DNA from: an uncultured bacterium
GTDB taxonomy: Bacteria > Bacillota_I > Bacilli_A > RF39 > UBA660
NCBI GenBank assembly: GCA_900314225.1
Contig: OMUM01000164.1
Location: forward strand, 1 to 6,686
Direction: 5' to 3'
DNA: 6,686 nucleotides
How positions within the stretch are numbered: position 1 is the first letter of the stretch; every line of letters begins with the position of its first letter. The position numbers and the translations under genes are program-made. This document shows positions 1 through 6,501 of this stretch, piece after piece. The notes beneath the pieces are model-generated. The model had not been told where the DNA came from. It saw nothing but the letters and a program-made list of their open reading frames with translations, and did no database searches.

Positions 1-106
1 TGTATAATTCTCCTCTATAATTTGTTTTCCAACTCCTAGTTTCAATATACTTAACCTTATTTTTAATTAAAGTTGCGAAAGGTTCTCTAATTGTTAATAC
101 TTTCAT
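1..106 (-). CDS. ASCH-domain protein, N-terminal fragment (runs off window)
   Basis: Only the first 35 codons are present; the gene continues past base 1. The translation begins MKVLTIREPFATLIK and continues with KYIETRSW and NYRGELY. This is the usual opening of small bacterial ASCH-domain proteins: the LTIREPFA strand, then the conserved K-x-x-E-x-R motif (here K19, E22, R23), then the W-x-T-x-Y-R-G-E-L strand. ASCH proteins have a PUA-like fold and are thought to bind RNA or modified nucleotides; some members are nucleases or amidohydrolases acting on modified nucleosides. The exact role cannot be told from this fragment. The ATG at 106 is preceded by GGTGAT, which pairs with the 3' end of 16S rRNA at short spacing. 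A decayed transposon gene lies directly upstream. Confidence 0.8.
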   Translation of the reverse strand, partial: MKVLTIREPFATLIKNKVKYIETRSWKTNYRGELY

Positions 107-121
107 AATATCACCAGTAGC

Positions 122-132
122 ATTTTATCATA
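122..132 (-). promoter_or_regulatory. candidate -10 region for the ASCH gene
   Basis: On the minus strand TATGAT (132-127) runs into TAAAAT (127-122), either of which could be a -10 element. It lies about 20 bases before the ATG at 106, leaving room for a short leader containing the GGTGAT ribosome site. No good -35 hexamer is visible 16-18 bases upstream, and the whole stretch is AT-rich, so this is weak. Confidence 0.3.
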
Positions 133-135
133 TTT

Positions 136-249
136 TTATATATTAATAATATTTATTTTTTTATTAAATATATTAATTATAAAGAACAAAAGAATAAAAA
201 CTCTTTGTTCATTATTTGGATATAATCTAAACTTATAGGATCTGTACAT
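136..249 (-). pseudogene. IS200/IS605-type TnpB (OrfB) remnant, N-terminus only
   Basis: A 37-codon frame from ATG 249 to TAA 136 reads MYRSYKFRLYPNNEQ followed by RVFILLFF, then becomes AT-driven Ile/Asn/Lys sequence. The opening Y-K-F-R-L-Y-P-x-x-E-Q is the signature N-terminus of TnpB, the RNA-guided nuclease encoded by IS200/IS605 and related elements and the ancestor of Cas12. Full proteins have roughly 350-450 residues, so the RuvC and zinc-finger parts are gone. A good ribosome site (AGGAG, 258-262) remains 8 bases before the ATG. Similarity appears to end around residue 20-24, probably at a deletion junction. Calling it a relic is inference from length; the family match rests on one motif but a distinctive one. 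Confidence 0.62.
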
Positions 250-321
250 GAGGTCATCTCCTAAATTCAATATATCAAACAAGCTTTCGAATATAAATAT
301 ATAAATTTAGAAGCAAATTCC

Positions 322-357
322 TTATAAATAAAAAACTAATTCACAAATGAACTAGTT
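322..357 (-). terminator. Rho-independent terminator downstream of tRNA-Met
   Basis: On the minus strand AACTAGTTCA (357-348) pairs with TGAATTAGTT (343-334), giving ten pairs including one G-U around a TTTG loop. A T-rich tail, TTTTATTTAT, follows at 333-324. It lies about 45 bases past the tRNA 3' end and would close that transcription unit. Confidence 0.65.
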
Positions 358-366
358 ATATGTTAA

Positions 367-390
367 GTCAGAACTCATAAAAGTTCAGAC
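367..390 (-). repeat. stem-loop in the tRNA 3' trailer
   Basis: GTCAGAACT (367-375) and AGTTCAGAC (382-390) form an inverted repeat with one central mismatch and a six-base loop. It lies between the tRNA end and the terminator, so it would fold in the precursor trailer. No U-tract follows it on the minus strand, so it is not itself a terminator. A role in 3' processing is only possible. Confidence 0.45.
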
Positions 391-401
391 AAACTTTCTC
401 A

Positions 402-478
402 TGGTAGCGCCGGAGAGATTCGAACTCACGACCTATCGGGTATGAACCGATTGCTCTAGCCAACTGAGCTACAGCGCC
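402..478 (-). tRNA. tRNA-Met (anticodon CAT, elongator)
   Basis: A 77-base cloverleaf with encoded CCA. The acceptor is GGCGCTG/CGGCGCT (with G-U at pair 1), the D stem GCTC/GAGC, the anticodon stem ATCGG/CCGAT with loop TTCATAC, the variable loop AGGTC, and the T loop TTCGAAT. The anticodon CAT lies at 444-442. It is not the initiator: that tRNA has an unpaired first base and three G-C pairs in the anticodon stem. The sequence resembles Bacillus elongator tRNA-Met more than the CAT-anticodon tRNA-Ile that is modified with lysidine. The T stem GTGAG/CTCTC has one U-U mismatch at its second pair. Confidence 0.95.
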
Positions 479-496
479 ATCTCAAAGTACATGAAT

Positions 497-525
497 ATAA
501 TATCAAAATAATTTTTCTTTTGCAA
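497..525 (-). promoter_or_regulatory. promoter of the tRNA-Met gene
   Basis: On the minus strand a -35 element TTGCAA (525-520) is followed after exactly 17 bases by a -10 element TATTAT (502-497). Transcription would start near 490, about a dozen bases before the mature tRNA 5' end at 478. Both hexamers are close to the sigma-A consensus. Confidence 0.65.
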
Positions 526-543
526 TACTTTTTTATTTTTTTA

Positions 544-572
544 TTGTCAAATAGAAAAAAAAGGTATATAGT
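544..572 (+). promoter_or_regulatory. promoter of the small plus-strand gene
   Basis: TTGTCA (544-549), a 17-base spacer and TATAGT (567-572) form a good sigma-A-type promoter. It predicts a start near 579 and a leader of about 45 bases before the ATG at 624. Its -35 lies about 20 bases from the -35 of the divergent tRNA promoter, so the two units share a compact back-to-back control region. Confidence 0.6.
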
Positions 573-623
573 AAACTTTACTTCTATGTATTATATATAT
601 AAATGTTAGAAAGGAAAAATAAT

Positions 624-968
624 ATGAAAACGAAAAAAATTTATACAGGTGATATTAAAAGATATAACATAAAAAAGTTAGGAATTGATAAAAATGCTGA
701 AAAAATATTAGAAGCTAATCAAGCAATAGTTAAGAAAGATGCACTATTTTATTATAATAAATTAGGCATACTTATATCATTTGATTATGGAACTAGATTA
801 CCTGATTTTAACGAAGCAGAAGAGTTATCAATCTATGAAGCAAAAAATAGCTTTACCCATTCTGCCGATCCTGGTTTTATATACTGTGATGAAAAATCTA
901 TAAAGTATGATAGATCAATTAGCACAGCAGAATTCAAAGTTTTAAAAAAAACTTATGAAAAAAAATAA
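624..968 (+). CDS. hypothetical protein, 114 residues
   Basis: I do not recognise this protein. It begins MKTKKIYTGDIKRY and is soluble-looking: no signal peptide, no membrane segment, and rich in Lys, Tyr and acidic residues. The middle (about residues 40-68, from DALFYYNKLGILISFDYGTR onward) looks like beta strands, and the last part (about 100-114) like a basic helix. An in-frame ATG at 603 would add seven residues, but it lacks a ribosome site. AAGGA at 611-615 sits 8 bases before ATG 624, so I chose the latter. It has its own promoter and stands alone, divergent from tRNA-Met and convergent with the mur operon. Its stop codon lies inside the shared terminator hairpin. Confidence 0.75.
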   Translation: MKTKKIYTGDIKRYNIKKLGIDKNAEKILEANQAIVKKDALFYYNKLGILISFDYGTRLPDFNEAEELSIYEAKNSFTHSADPGFIYCDEKSIKYDRSISTAEFKVLKKTYEKK

Positions 969-997
969 ATAGATTCTAAAAATCCATTTATTTTTTT
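958..997. terminator. bidirectional terminator between convergent genes
   Basis: AAATAAATAGAT (963-974) and ATCCATTTATTT (982-993) form a 12-position stem around a seven-base loop. An A-run (958-965) and a T-run (991-997) flank it, so each strand ends in a U-tract. The single imperfect position is A-C on the plus transcript but a G-U pair on the minus transcript, so the minus-strand hairpin is slightly stronger. The stem contains both the TAA of the plus gene (966-968) and the stop of murD (988-990). Confidence 0.75.
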
Positions 998-2331
998 ACA
1001 ATATTTTCAAAAGCTTTACCTTTTTCTTCAAAATTTTTAAAATATTCATAACTAGCTGCTGCTGGAGATAAAAGACAACTTTTATCTTTTTTTGTATATT
1101 TTAAAGCATAATTATTTGCTTCTTCTAAAGTATTTGCATATAGTATATTTTTGTTAGAATCTTTTTCTAATATTTTACCAATTTTAGTACCAGTCGTCGG
1201 CATGCAAATTAAATTATTAATAGAAGAACTCCTTAAAAATTCAATAAAGCTTGTATAATCAATCTTTCTATCTAAACCACCAAATATTAAAGTATTAACA
1301 TCTTTAATAGCAGTAACAGCATTTATCGTAGCCTCAGGAATAGTCGCAATTGTATCATTATAATACTTTATGCCATGATACTTACCGAGATACTCCATAC
1401 GATATTTTAATCCTTTGAAATTCTCAATAGACTTCTTTACTTTATCCATATCTAAACCAAGTATTTTAGAAATAGTTAAAATAAACATAATATTCTTTAA
1501 ATTATGATCCCCAATCAAACATCTTTTAGAATCTTGATATATTATCTCATCATTAATATAAATATTTTTACCATCACATCTAACATAATTACCAAATCTA
1601 TTTTCCATATCAAATCTAATATTATATTTAATTGCCTTATAATTATATTCACTCATTCTTTGATTTAAATATAAATTATCATCTGAATATATTGCATAAT
1701 CATTACTTGATTGATATTTAAAAATATTCATTTTATTATGATGATAATGCTCCAAAGTTCCATCATGATCTAGATGATCTTGAAATAAATTTAAAATTGC
1801 TGCTATATGAGGACTATTTCTTACAAATTCTAATTGATGAGAACTCATTTCTATTACAAGTATAGTATCTTTATTATACTTATCTATTTCAGAAAGTACT
1901 GGTACTCCAATATTACCAAGTAAATAAACATTATCTCTTTGTGCTTTAAGTACTTCATACATTAAAGAAGTAGTTGTAGATTTACCCTTAGTTCCAGTAA
2001 TACCAATAATATTTTCTTTATCTACTTCTAATAATAACTCCAATTGAGATGTAATTTTATTAACAAATTTAGAATAATCTATATCCTTTAAAGAAATACC
2101 AGGAGACTTTATAATTAAATCATAAATATCTAAATTATCTAAATAATTATCCCCTGTAACTAAATCTACATTTTTATCATCAATTATTATATTATTTTTA
2201 TCTATTATAGTTAAATGTTTAGATGGTAAATATTTTCTTATAAAATTATAAGTAGATTTACCTTCCCTACCATATCCTAAAATAGCTATTTTCTTATCTT
2301 TTAATTTATTAATTATTAAATTACTATACAT
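988..2331 (-). CDS. murD: MurD-family ligase, UDP-MurNAc-L-Ala--glutamate ligase (probably MurD2 type)
   Basis: Cytoplasmic ATP-dependent Mur ligase that adds glutamate to UDP-MurNAc-L-alanine in peptidoglycan precursor synthesis. It has 447 residues, the usual MurD length, and all three domains. The N-terminal Rossmann part has GYGREGKS (19-26) and SPGI (76-79). The central ATPase has the P-loop GTKGKST (113-119), EMSSHQLE (161-168), NLFQDHLDHDG (181-191) and GDHN (274-277). The C-terminal domain has NDTIATIPEAT (325-335), GGLDRKIDY (351-359) and SPAAASYEYFKNFEEKG (422-438). Ordinary MurD has N-D-S-K-A-T where this has N-D-T-I-A-T, so the Lys of that motif is missing. With murL directly upstream and overlapping by 8 bases, I infer that it adds L-Glu, as Xanthomonas MurD2 does, and that MurL then inverts it. 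A conventional D-Glu-adding MurD cannot be excluded. It is the last gene of the operon. Confidence 0.92.
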   Translation of the reverse strand: MYSNLIINKLKDKKIAILGYGREGKSTYNFIRKYLPSKHLTIIDKNNIIIDDKNVDLVTGDNYLDNLDIYDLIIKSPGISLKDIDYSKFVNKITSQLELLLEVDKENIIGITGTKGKSTTTSLMYEVLKAQRDNVYLLGNIGVPVLSEIDKYNKDTILVIEMSSHQLEFVRNSPHIAAILNLFQDHLDHDGTLEHYHHNKMNIFKYQSSNDYAIYSDDNLYLNQRMSEYNYKAIKYNIRFDMENRFGNYVRCDGKNIYINDEIIYQDSKRCLIGDHNLKNIMFILTISKILGLDMDKVKKSIENFKGLKYRMEYLGKYHGIKYYNDTIATIPEATINAVTAIKDVNTLIFGGLDRKIDYTSFIEFLRSSSINNLICMPTTGTKIGKILEKDSNKNILYANTLEEANNYALKYTKKDKSCLLSPAAASYEYFKNFEEKGKAFENIVKK

Positions 2332-3679
2332 ATTTATTCAACTCTTTCTTTACTAAATTATTATAATACTCACCTAAATTGTTTTCATCATTATATTTAT
2401 TTATTTTTTCTCCATCTAAATATAATGGATAATTATTTTTATAATAATTTAATAAATAAGAATGTTCTTCATCTTTCTTTATCATAAGACTTACAGCATA
2501 TTTTGCCTCTTCACTCGTTCCAACACATTCAAATGGTTTACTATCGGCAAAGCCCAATTCTTTTTGAAATGTTTCCAAAAGATAAACTTTTTCAAATAAA
2601 TCTTCTCCAAAAATAGCAATTCTTTCTTCAAGTGTAGTAAATGGAGCCAAAATTATATAAACAAATAAACACTTAGGACAGGAACAGCACCAAATCCACT
2701 CTTTTTCTTTGCTTCCAACATTGCAACTCTTAAATATATGATGATACTTTTTATAATTAGAAAAAAGTCTAGCAATATTAAATTCACTAAGTCCACGAAG
2801 TAAACTAAAATATTTAATATTTAATCTAATAAAATTATTCATATAATTCATAAAATCTTTTTCAAACTCATAAGTCTTAGAATATTGATGATTAATATTA
2901 GTACCAGGAACAGTAGGTTCATTAGCACTAGATTCATTCGATAAAATAATATTTTTCTTATTATTTAAATAGGCAACTAAATAAGAAGTAAAAGCTACTA
3001 TTGCTGAAAATGGAGTATGTCCATTTAAATAACCTTCTTTATTTAATTCAATAATCTTTCGATCTAATATTCTTTTAACCCCAATTATCTCATTATCTGA
3101 ATATCCTGCCACTACGCAAGACTCATATGCTGGAGTCTTTGAATTAATTATAAAACAACTATTATCTTGTTCACTCTTTAGAAGTTCTAAACTAACACAA
3201 GAATCTTTTCCTCCTCCAACACAAATCAAATTACCTACCCCATTATATTCTATTTTAGGAAGAATATACTCTTCGTGAGTACAATAAATATTAAATAAAT
3301 CATCTTCTAAAACTTTAATATCATTTATATATAAAAATTCTCCTAAACCATTATAATATAATTTCTTTAAGAATTTAATTTGATCTTCATTAATATAATT
3401 ACATTTAATTTCAATATTCTTAGAACAAGTACACTTAACATAACTAATTAATTCAATTAAACCAATTTGAAATATTAAATAATCTAAATATTCTTTATTT
3501 ATCTCAATCTTTATATCTCTTCTTTTTATTTTTAATTCAGGATAAAACCAAGTAAGTCCTGGTATATTAAAATAATATTTTATATTTAAATATTCATTAT
3601 CAAATAAAATATCATACTTTTCATAAATAAAATCAGGATACTTTCCCCTTAACTCCCTAAATTTTTCTTGATTATGCAT
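2324..3679 (-). CDS. murL: UDP-MurNAc-L-Ala-L-Glu epimerase MurL
   Basis: MurL inverts the terminal L-Glu of UDP-MurNAc-L-Ala-L-Glu to D-Glu, using ATP and releasing AMP and PPi. It thereby supplies the D-Glu of peptidoglycan without glutamate racemase. In this 451-residue protein I see a PP-loop-like ATP site GGGKDS (155-160), SNESSANE (247-254), NINHQYSKTYEFE (261-273) and the cysteine-rich WCCSCPKC (330-337); this set is what I recall for MurL. These residues fit an ATP-adenylating enzyme. A longer frame opens at 3727 inside the upstream gene, but ATG 3679 has a strong AGAGGAA site (3690-3684) four bases ahead, so I start there. The end overlaps the murD start by 8 bases, indicating translational coupling. 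The assignment rests on these motifs and on the murD neighbour. Confidence 0.85.
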   Translation of the reverse strand: MHNQEKFRELRGKYPDFIYEKYDILFDNEYLNIKYYFNIPGLTWFYPELKIKRRDIKIEINKEYLDYLIFQIGLIELISYVKCTCSKNIEIKCNYINEDQIKFLKKLYYNGLGEFLYINDIKVLEDDLFNIYCTHEEYILPKIEYNGVGNLICVGGGKDSCVSLELLKSEQDNSCFIINSKTPAYESCVVAGYSDNEIIGVKRILDRKIIELNKEGYLNGHTPFSAIVAFTSYLVAYLNNKKNIILSNESSANEPTVPGTNINHQYSKTYEFEKDFMNYMNNFIRLNIKYFSLLRGLSEFNIARLFSNYKKYHHIFKSCNVGSKEKEWIWCCSCPKCLFVYIILAPFTTLEERIAIFGEDLFEKVYLLETFQKELGFADSKPFECVGTSEEAKYAVSLMIKKDEEHSYLLNYYKNNYPLYLDGEKINKYNDENNLGEYYNNLVKKELNKYV

Positions 3680-3701
3680 AATATTCCTCTTTTCTTTATA
3701 A

Positions 3702-4604
3702 TTATCTAAAATTAACATTCTTATCAAATTTATTAACTATATTTATAATTTCGCCTGATGTATCTCTTATCTTATTTAAAGTAAATACTTTAAAATACTT
3801 TTTCTTTGTATATTCTATTTCTAAATCATATACTTTATTTAACAATTCAATTAATCTTCTATAACTATCAGCATTACCTGTAATATCATCAAACCATTTT
3901 TCAATATTGTATACTTCTCCATTTAATCTTAGGGTTGCTAGAGTATTAATAAAAGTCTTATTTCCTAATATTTTTTTACAAACATATCCTTCTAAATAAT
4001 ATGAATTAGAACTATAATGATGACTTGTCTCACTATTAATAGCGTATATAGTATTACTTATAGTTGAATTATTAGAATCAAATTCTTTTATAATATTAAT
4101 TATTTCTTCAGTTTGTTTAGTATTAATAATTTCTTCAAGTAAATATGATTTGTCTTTTCTAACAAATGATAAATCGCTTCTTTTATATACTCTATAAGTA
4201 AGACCTGTTCTTAAATATAAATAATTTTTAGTCAATCTTATTTCGTTAAGATAAGAGTTAATTGCATGATTAAATTCATGTACTAAATTATCTAATAAAT
4301 CTATTAAACTTATCTTATTATAGTTCTCTATAACCATTATCTTAATAGTAGAATATTCATTATTTTTATATACTGGTCTGCTAGAATAATAAGCTTTAAC
4401 CATCTTACTTTCTTTATTACTACTAAATATTCTAATATTTTTAAAAGTATCTAAAACAAGTTTTTCTTTATCTAATCCATATTTAATAATAAAAGCTGGT
4501 ATTATTATATATAGAAGATGTCTTATATTACCATCATAATTATATAAATCGCATATCTTATCTATTTCCTTTTTTTCTCTTTCTATCACCGAGTTACTAT
4601 TCAT
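3702..4604 (-). CDS. putative HExxH zinc metallopeptidase, unknown family
   Basis: This 300-residue protein is not one I can name. Its clearest feature is HEFNH (109-113) in the helix LVHEFNHAINSYLNE, the HExxH zinc-binding and catalytic pattern of gluzincin-type metallopeptidases. The third ligand may be Glu157 or Glu158 in LLEEIINTK, 44 residues further on, but that is a guess. A TSHHY segment near residue 195 is another possible metal site. There is no signal peptide, and I see no membrane helix except perhaps a short hydrophobic stretch near residues 31-40, so it is probably cytoplasmic. The frame also opens at ATG 4616, but GGTGAGG (4614-4608) lies just before ATG 4604, which I prefer. 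It lies between the yolD-like gene (27-base gap) and murL (22-base gap), so it is probably cotranscribed with both. Confidence 0.7.
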   Translation of the reverse strand: MNSNSVIEREKKEIDKICDLYNYDGNIRHLLYIIIPAFIIKYGLDKEKLVLDTFKNIRIFSSNKESKMVKAYYSSRPVYKNNEYSTIKIMVIENYNKISLIDLLDNLVHEFNHAINSYLNEIRLTKNYLYLRTGLTYRVYKRSDLSFVRKDKSYLLEEIINTKQTEEIINIIKEFDSNNSTISNTIYAINSETSHHYSSNSYYLEGYVCKKILGNKTFINTLATLRLNGEVYNIEKWFDDITGNADSYRRLIELLNKVYDLEIEYTKKKYFKVFTLNKIRDTSGEIINIVNKFDKNVNFR

Positions 4605-4620
4605 TAACCTCACCATTATT

Positions 4621-4629
4621 AGTATAACA
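4621..4629 (-). promoter_or_regulatory. possible extended -10 promoter ahead of the metallopeptidase gene
   Basis: The minus strand reads TGT (4629-4627) followed by TATACT (4626-4621), an extended -10 motif. It lies about 16 bases before ATG 4604. No convincing -35 is present at the expected distance. If active, it would express the metallopeptidase, murL and murD independently of the polymerase, with a very short leader that begins inside the upstream ATG 4616 and so favours ATG 4604. Confidence 0.3.
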
Positions 4630-4631
4630 AA

Positions 4632-5078
4632 TTATTTAATATATTGATAACAATTTAATTCAATATTTAAAATATTTGTAAAGGGAATCTTTAAATTGTT
4701 TTCTAAAATTAATATTTTATTATAACTATCTATCTTTTTAATAGTAGATATTTTTTGAAAATAACTTCCACCATCTTTTTTATTGTCCTTCAAAAAATAT
4801 ATTATTTTAAATATAGTATTTTTATGCAAATTTAAATAATTTATTTTTTGATTAATCATATTCTTTTCTTCTTCAGTTAATATTTTTTTATTCATTGTTT
4901 CTCTACCAGTTTCTTTTATTTGTTCTTCATAACCAGTAAGAGCTGAAAATGGAGCAAATTGTGCAGCTCTTTGTTCAATAGATAATTTAGGATATTTAGA
5001 CTTTGGTCTATCTAAATATAAAATATCAGAATAAATAAAATTAAGCTCTATGTCCTCCAACTTGTTCGTTTCTATCAA
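4632..5078 (-). CDS. YolD-like protein, partner of the Y-family polymerase
   Basis: A 148-residue protein. Its N-terminal core YSDILYLDRPKSKYPKLS (16-33) and EQRAAQFAPFSALTGYEEQI (35-54) is the conserved opening of YolD-like proteins of Firmicutes. The C-terminal half has KKDGGSYF (100-107), IKKIDSYNKILI (113-124) and IPFTNILNIE (131-140), the strand pattern of the YolD domain. Such proteins are commonly encoded beside UvrX/UmuC-type polymerases and have been proposed to play a UmuD-like accessory role; that is family knowledge, not visible here. The start is a TTG at 5078, fixed by a strong GGAGG (5091-5087) 8 bases ahead and by the lack of any ATG before the conserved core. It overlaps the end of the polymerase gene by 38 bases. 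Confidence 0.8.
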   Translation of the reverse strand: MIETNKLEDIELNFIYSDILYLDRPKSKYPKLSIEQRAAQFAPFSALTGYEEQIKETGRETMNKKILTEEEKNMINQKINYLNLHKNTIFKIIYFLKDNKKDGGSYFQKISTIKKIDSYNKILILENNLKIPFTNILNIELNCYQYIK

Positions 5079-6501
5079 TTGTAGTTCCTCCTTCTTCCAA
5101 ATCCATTCCTTTTATAATAGCATTCTTGCCATATTTTTCCTTTATATTAAGAAGAGCTTTAGAAAGCCTTAAATCTTCCCCTTCTCGCCTTATTTTTTCT
5201 CGTTCAACACTAATATCATCAAATATACTTAATTGCTTAAATTCCGGCTTAATCTTATTAGAAATAAGATTAATTGCTGTTATATTTATTCTTCTAATTG
5301 TTAAATTTTTATCCGTAATCTGTTCATATAGATTTATAACAGGTTGTAATATATTAGAAAAAGATGAAGTATAATTTTCTAAATTAACTGTTCCATGAGC
5401 ACTTTTTGGAACTACCCTTCCATAATGATCAGTTTTTGTTTTTCCTTGATAAAATTTAGTATTTTCAATATCATATCCAATTGTTAAAACTATAGTTTTA
5501 GTAACATATTCTTTTCTTACTAATTCTAATATTAAATTATCAAGCATCTCTTTAACTATAATTTTAGCTTTTTCATAAGTATATGGACAATGTAAGACTT
5601 GTCCTGAACCTAAACTAGCAGATGTTGGCTTATATGTTTTTACATCTTGCATAGTAACTGGTTCTATTCCCCAAGCATGATCTATTAGAAATTCAGCATT
5701 TATTCCAAATAATCTAAAAAGTAATTGTTCATTATTAATAGATGTTCTAGCAATATCCCCCATTGTATAAATATTATTTTCAGTAAGTTTTTTTAAATAG
5801 CCTGCCCCAACTCGCCAAAAATCTGTTAAAGGTTTATGATTCCATAATAATTTTCTATAAGAAATTGTATCAAGTTCGGCAATTCTAACACCATATTCGT
5901 TAGGCTCAATATGTTTAGCAACTATATCCATCGCAACTTTAGCAAGATACATATTAGTTCCAATACCACCAGTTGCTGAAATACCAGTCTGTTCATAAAT
6001 ATCTTGAATAATAATAGTAATTAAACCTCTAGCATTCAATTTATAAGTATGAAGATAATTTGTAATATCAATAAATACTTCATCTATAGAATAAACAAAA
6101 ATATCATTTTTAGATACATATTTTAAATAAATATTATATATTCTATTAGAATAATCCATATATAGTTTCATTCTAGGTGAGGCAATAATAAAATCTAATT
6201 CCTTATTTAAGTCTTTCAATTCATCGCTATTTATTGATTTAGACCTAAATTGTTTTTTATAATTTTGTTTTTTTCTTAAATTATTAATTTCTTTTACTTT
6301 TTGAACTACTTCAAATAATCTTGCCCGTCCAGGTAAACCATATTTTTTTAAAGCCGGCGAAACTGCAAGACAAATTGTCTTCATTGTCCTAGTAGTATCA
6401 GCTACTACTAAATTAGTTTTAATAGGATCCAACCCTCTTTCTACACATTCAACAGAAGCATAAAAACTTTTTAAATCAATACATATATAGATTTTATTCA
6501 T
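5041..6501 (-). CDS. Y-family translesion DNA polymerase (UvrX/UmuC/DinP type)
   Basis: An error-prone polymerase that copies past DNA lesions, usually part of the SOS response; 486 residues from ATG 6501. The palm motifs are IDLKSFYASVE (8-18, metal-binding Asp9) and SIDEVFID (138-145, with the acidic pair Asp140-Glu141). GGIGTNMYLAK (178-188) follows, then a helix-hairpin-helix thumb around FWRVGAGYLKKL (228-239). The little-finger region ends with QLSIF (423-427), a textbook sliding-clamp binding motif. The tail, KYGKNAIIKG through EEGGTT to GGHRA, is typical of the UvrX/UmuC group of Firmicutes rather than the shorter Pol IV. A GTG at 6510 would add three residues, but ATG 6501 has GTGAT at better spacing. 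It is the first gene of the operon, followed by its overlapping YolD-like partner. The acidic residues expected for catalysis are all present. Confidence 0.92.
   Translation of the reverse strand: MNKIYICIDLKSFYASVECVERGLDPIKTNLVVADTTRTMKTICLAVSPALKKYGLPGRARLFEVVQKVKEINNLRKKQNYKKQFRSKSINSDELKDLNKELDFIIASPRMKLYMDYSNRIYNIYLKYVSKNDIFVYSIDEVFIDITNYLHTYKLNARGLITIIIQDIYEQTGISATGGIGTNMYLAKVAMDIVAKHIEPNEYGVRIAELDTISYRKLLWNHKPLTDFWRVGAGYLKKLTENNIYTMGDIARTSINNEQLLFRLFGINAEFLIDHAWGIEPVTMQDVKTYKPTSASLGSGQVLHCPYTYEKAKIIVKEMLDNLILELVRKEYVTKTIVLTIGYDIENTKFYQGKTKTDHYGRVVPKSAHGTVNLENYTSSFSNILQPVINLYEQITDKNLTIRRINITAINLISNKIKPEFKQLSIFDDISVEREKIRREGEDLRLSKALLNIKEKYGKNAIIKGMDLEEGGTTIDRNEQVGGHRA
5087..5091 (-). 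promoter_or_regulatory. ribosome binding site setting the TTG start of the yolD-like gene
   Basis: GGAGG on the minus strand, within the context GAAGGAGGAA, lies 8 bases before TTG 5078. It is embedded in polymerase codons for Glu-Glu-Gly-Gly. It is the strongest SD in the window, which compensates for the weak start codon and ties the yolD-like gene to polymerase translation. Confidence 0.75.

Noticed and set aside
184..210. Inverted repeat GAACAAA...TTTGTTC considered as a terminator or IS end
   Set aside because: It falls inside the tnpB remnant, needs a bulged base to extend beyond 7 bp, and lacks a clean U-tract on either strand.
232..262. Similarity between ATAGGATCTG near 241 and the reverse complement of 6655-6676 (ATAGGATTTG, then ATGA)
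   Set aside because: Only about ten bases match before gaps are needed; in such AT-rich DNA this is likely chance, and the left copy is explained by the tnpB start.
603..623. Upstream ATG for the small plus-strand gene
   Set aside because: The AAGGA site lies after this ATG and serves ATG 624.
3680..3727. Longer murL start overlapping the metallopeptidase gene
   Set aside because: The upstream ATGs have no ribosome site, while ATG 3679 follows AGAGGAA directly; the extra 16 residues read as the out-of-frame end of the neighbour.
5126..5374. 82-codon plus-strand open frame
   Set aside because: It lies entirely within the strongly supported polymerase gene on the other strand, has no family signature and looks like an antisense shadow.
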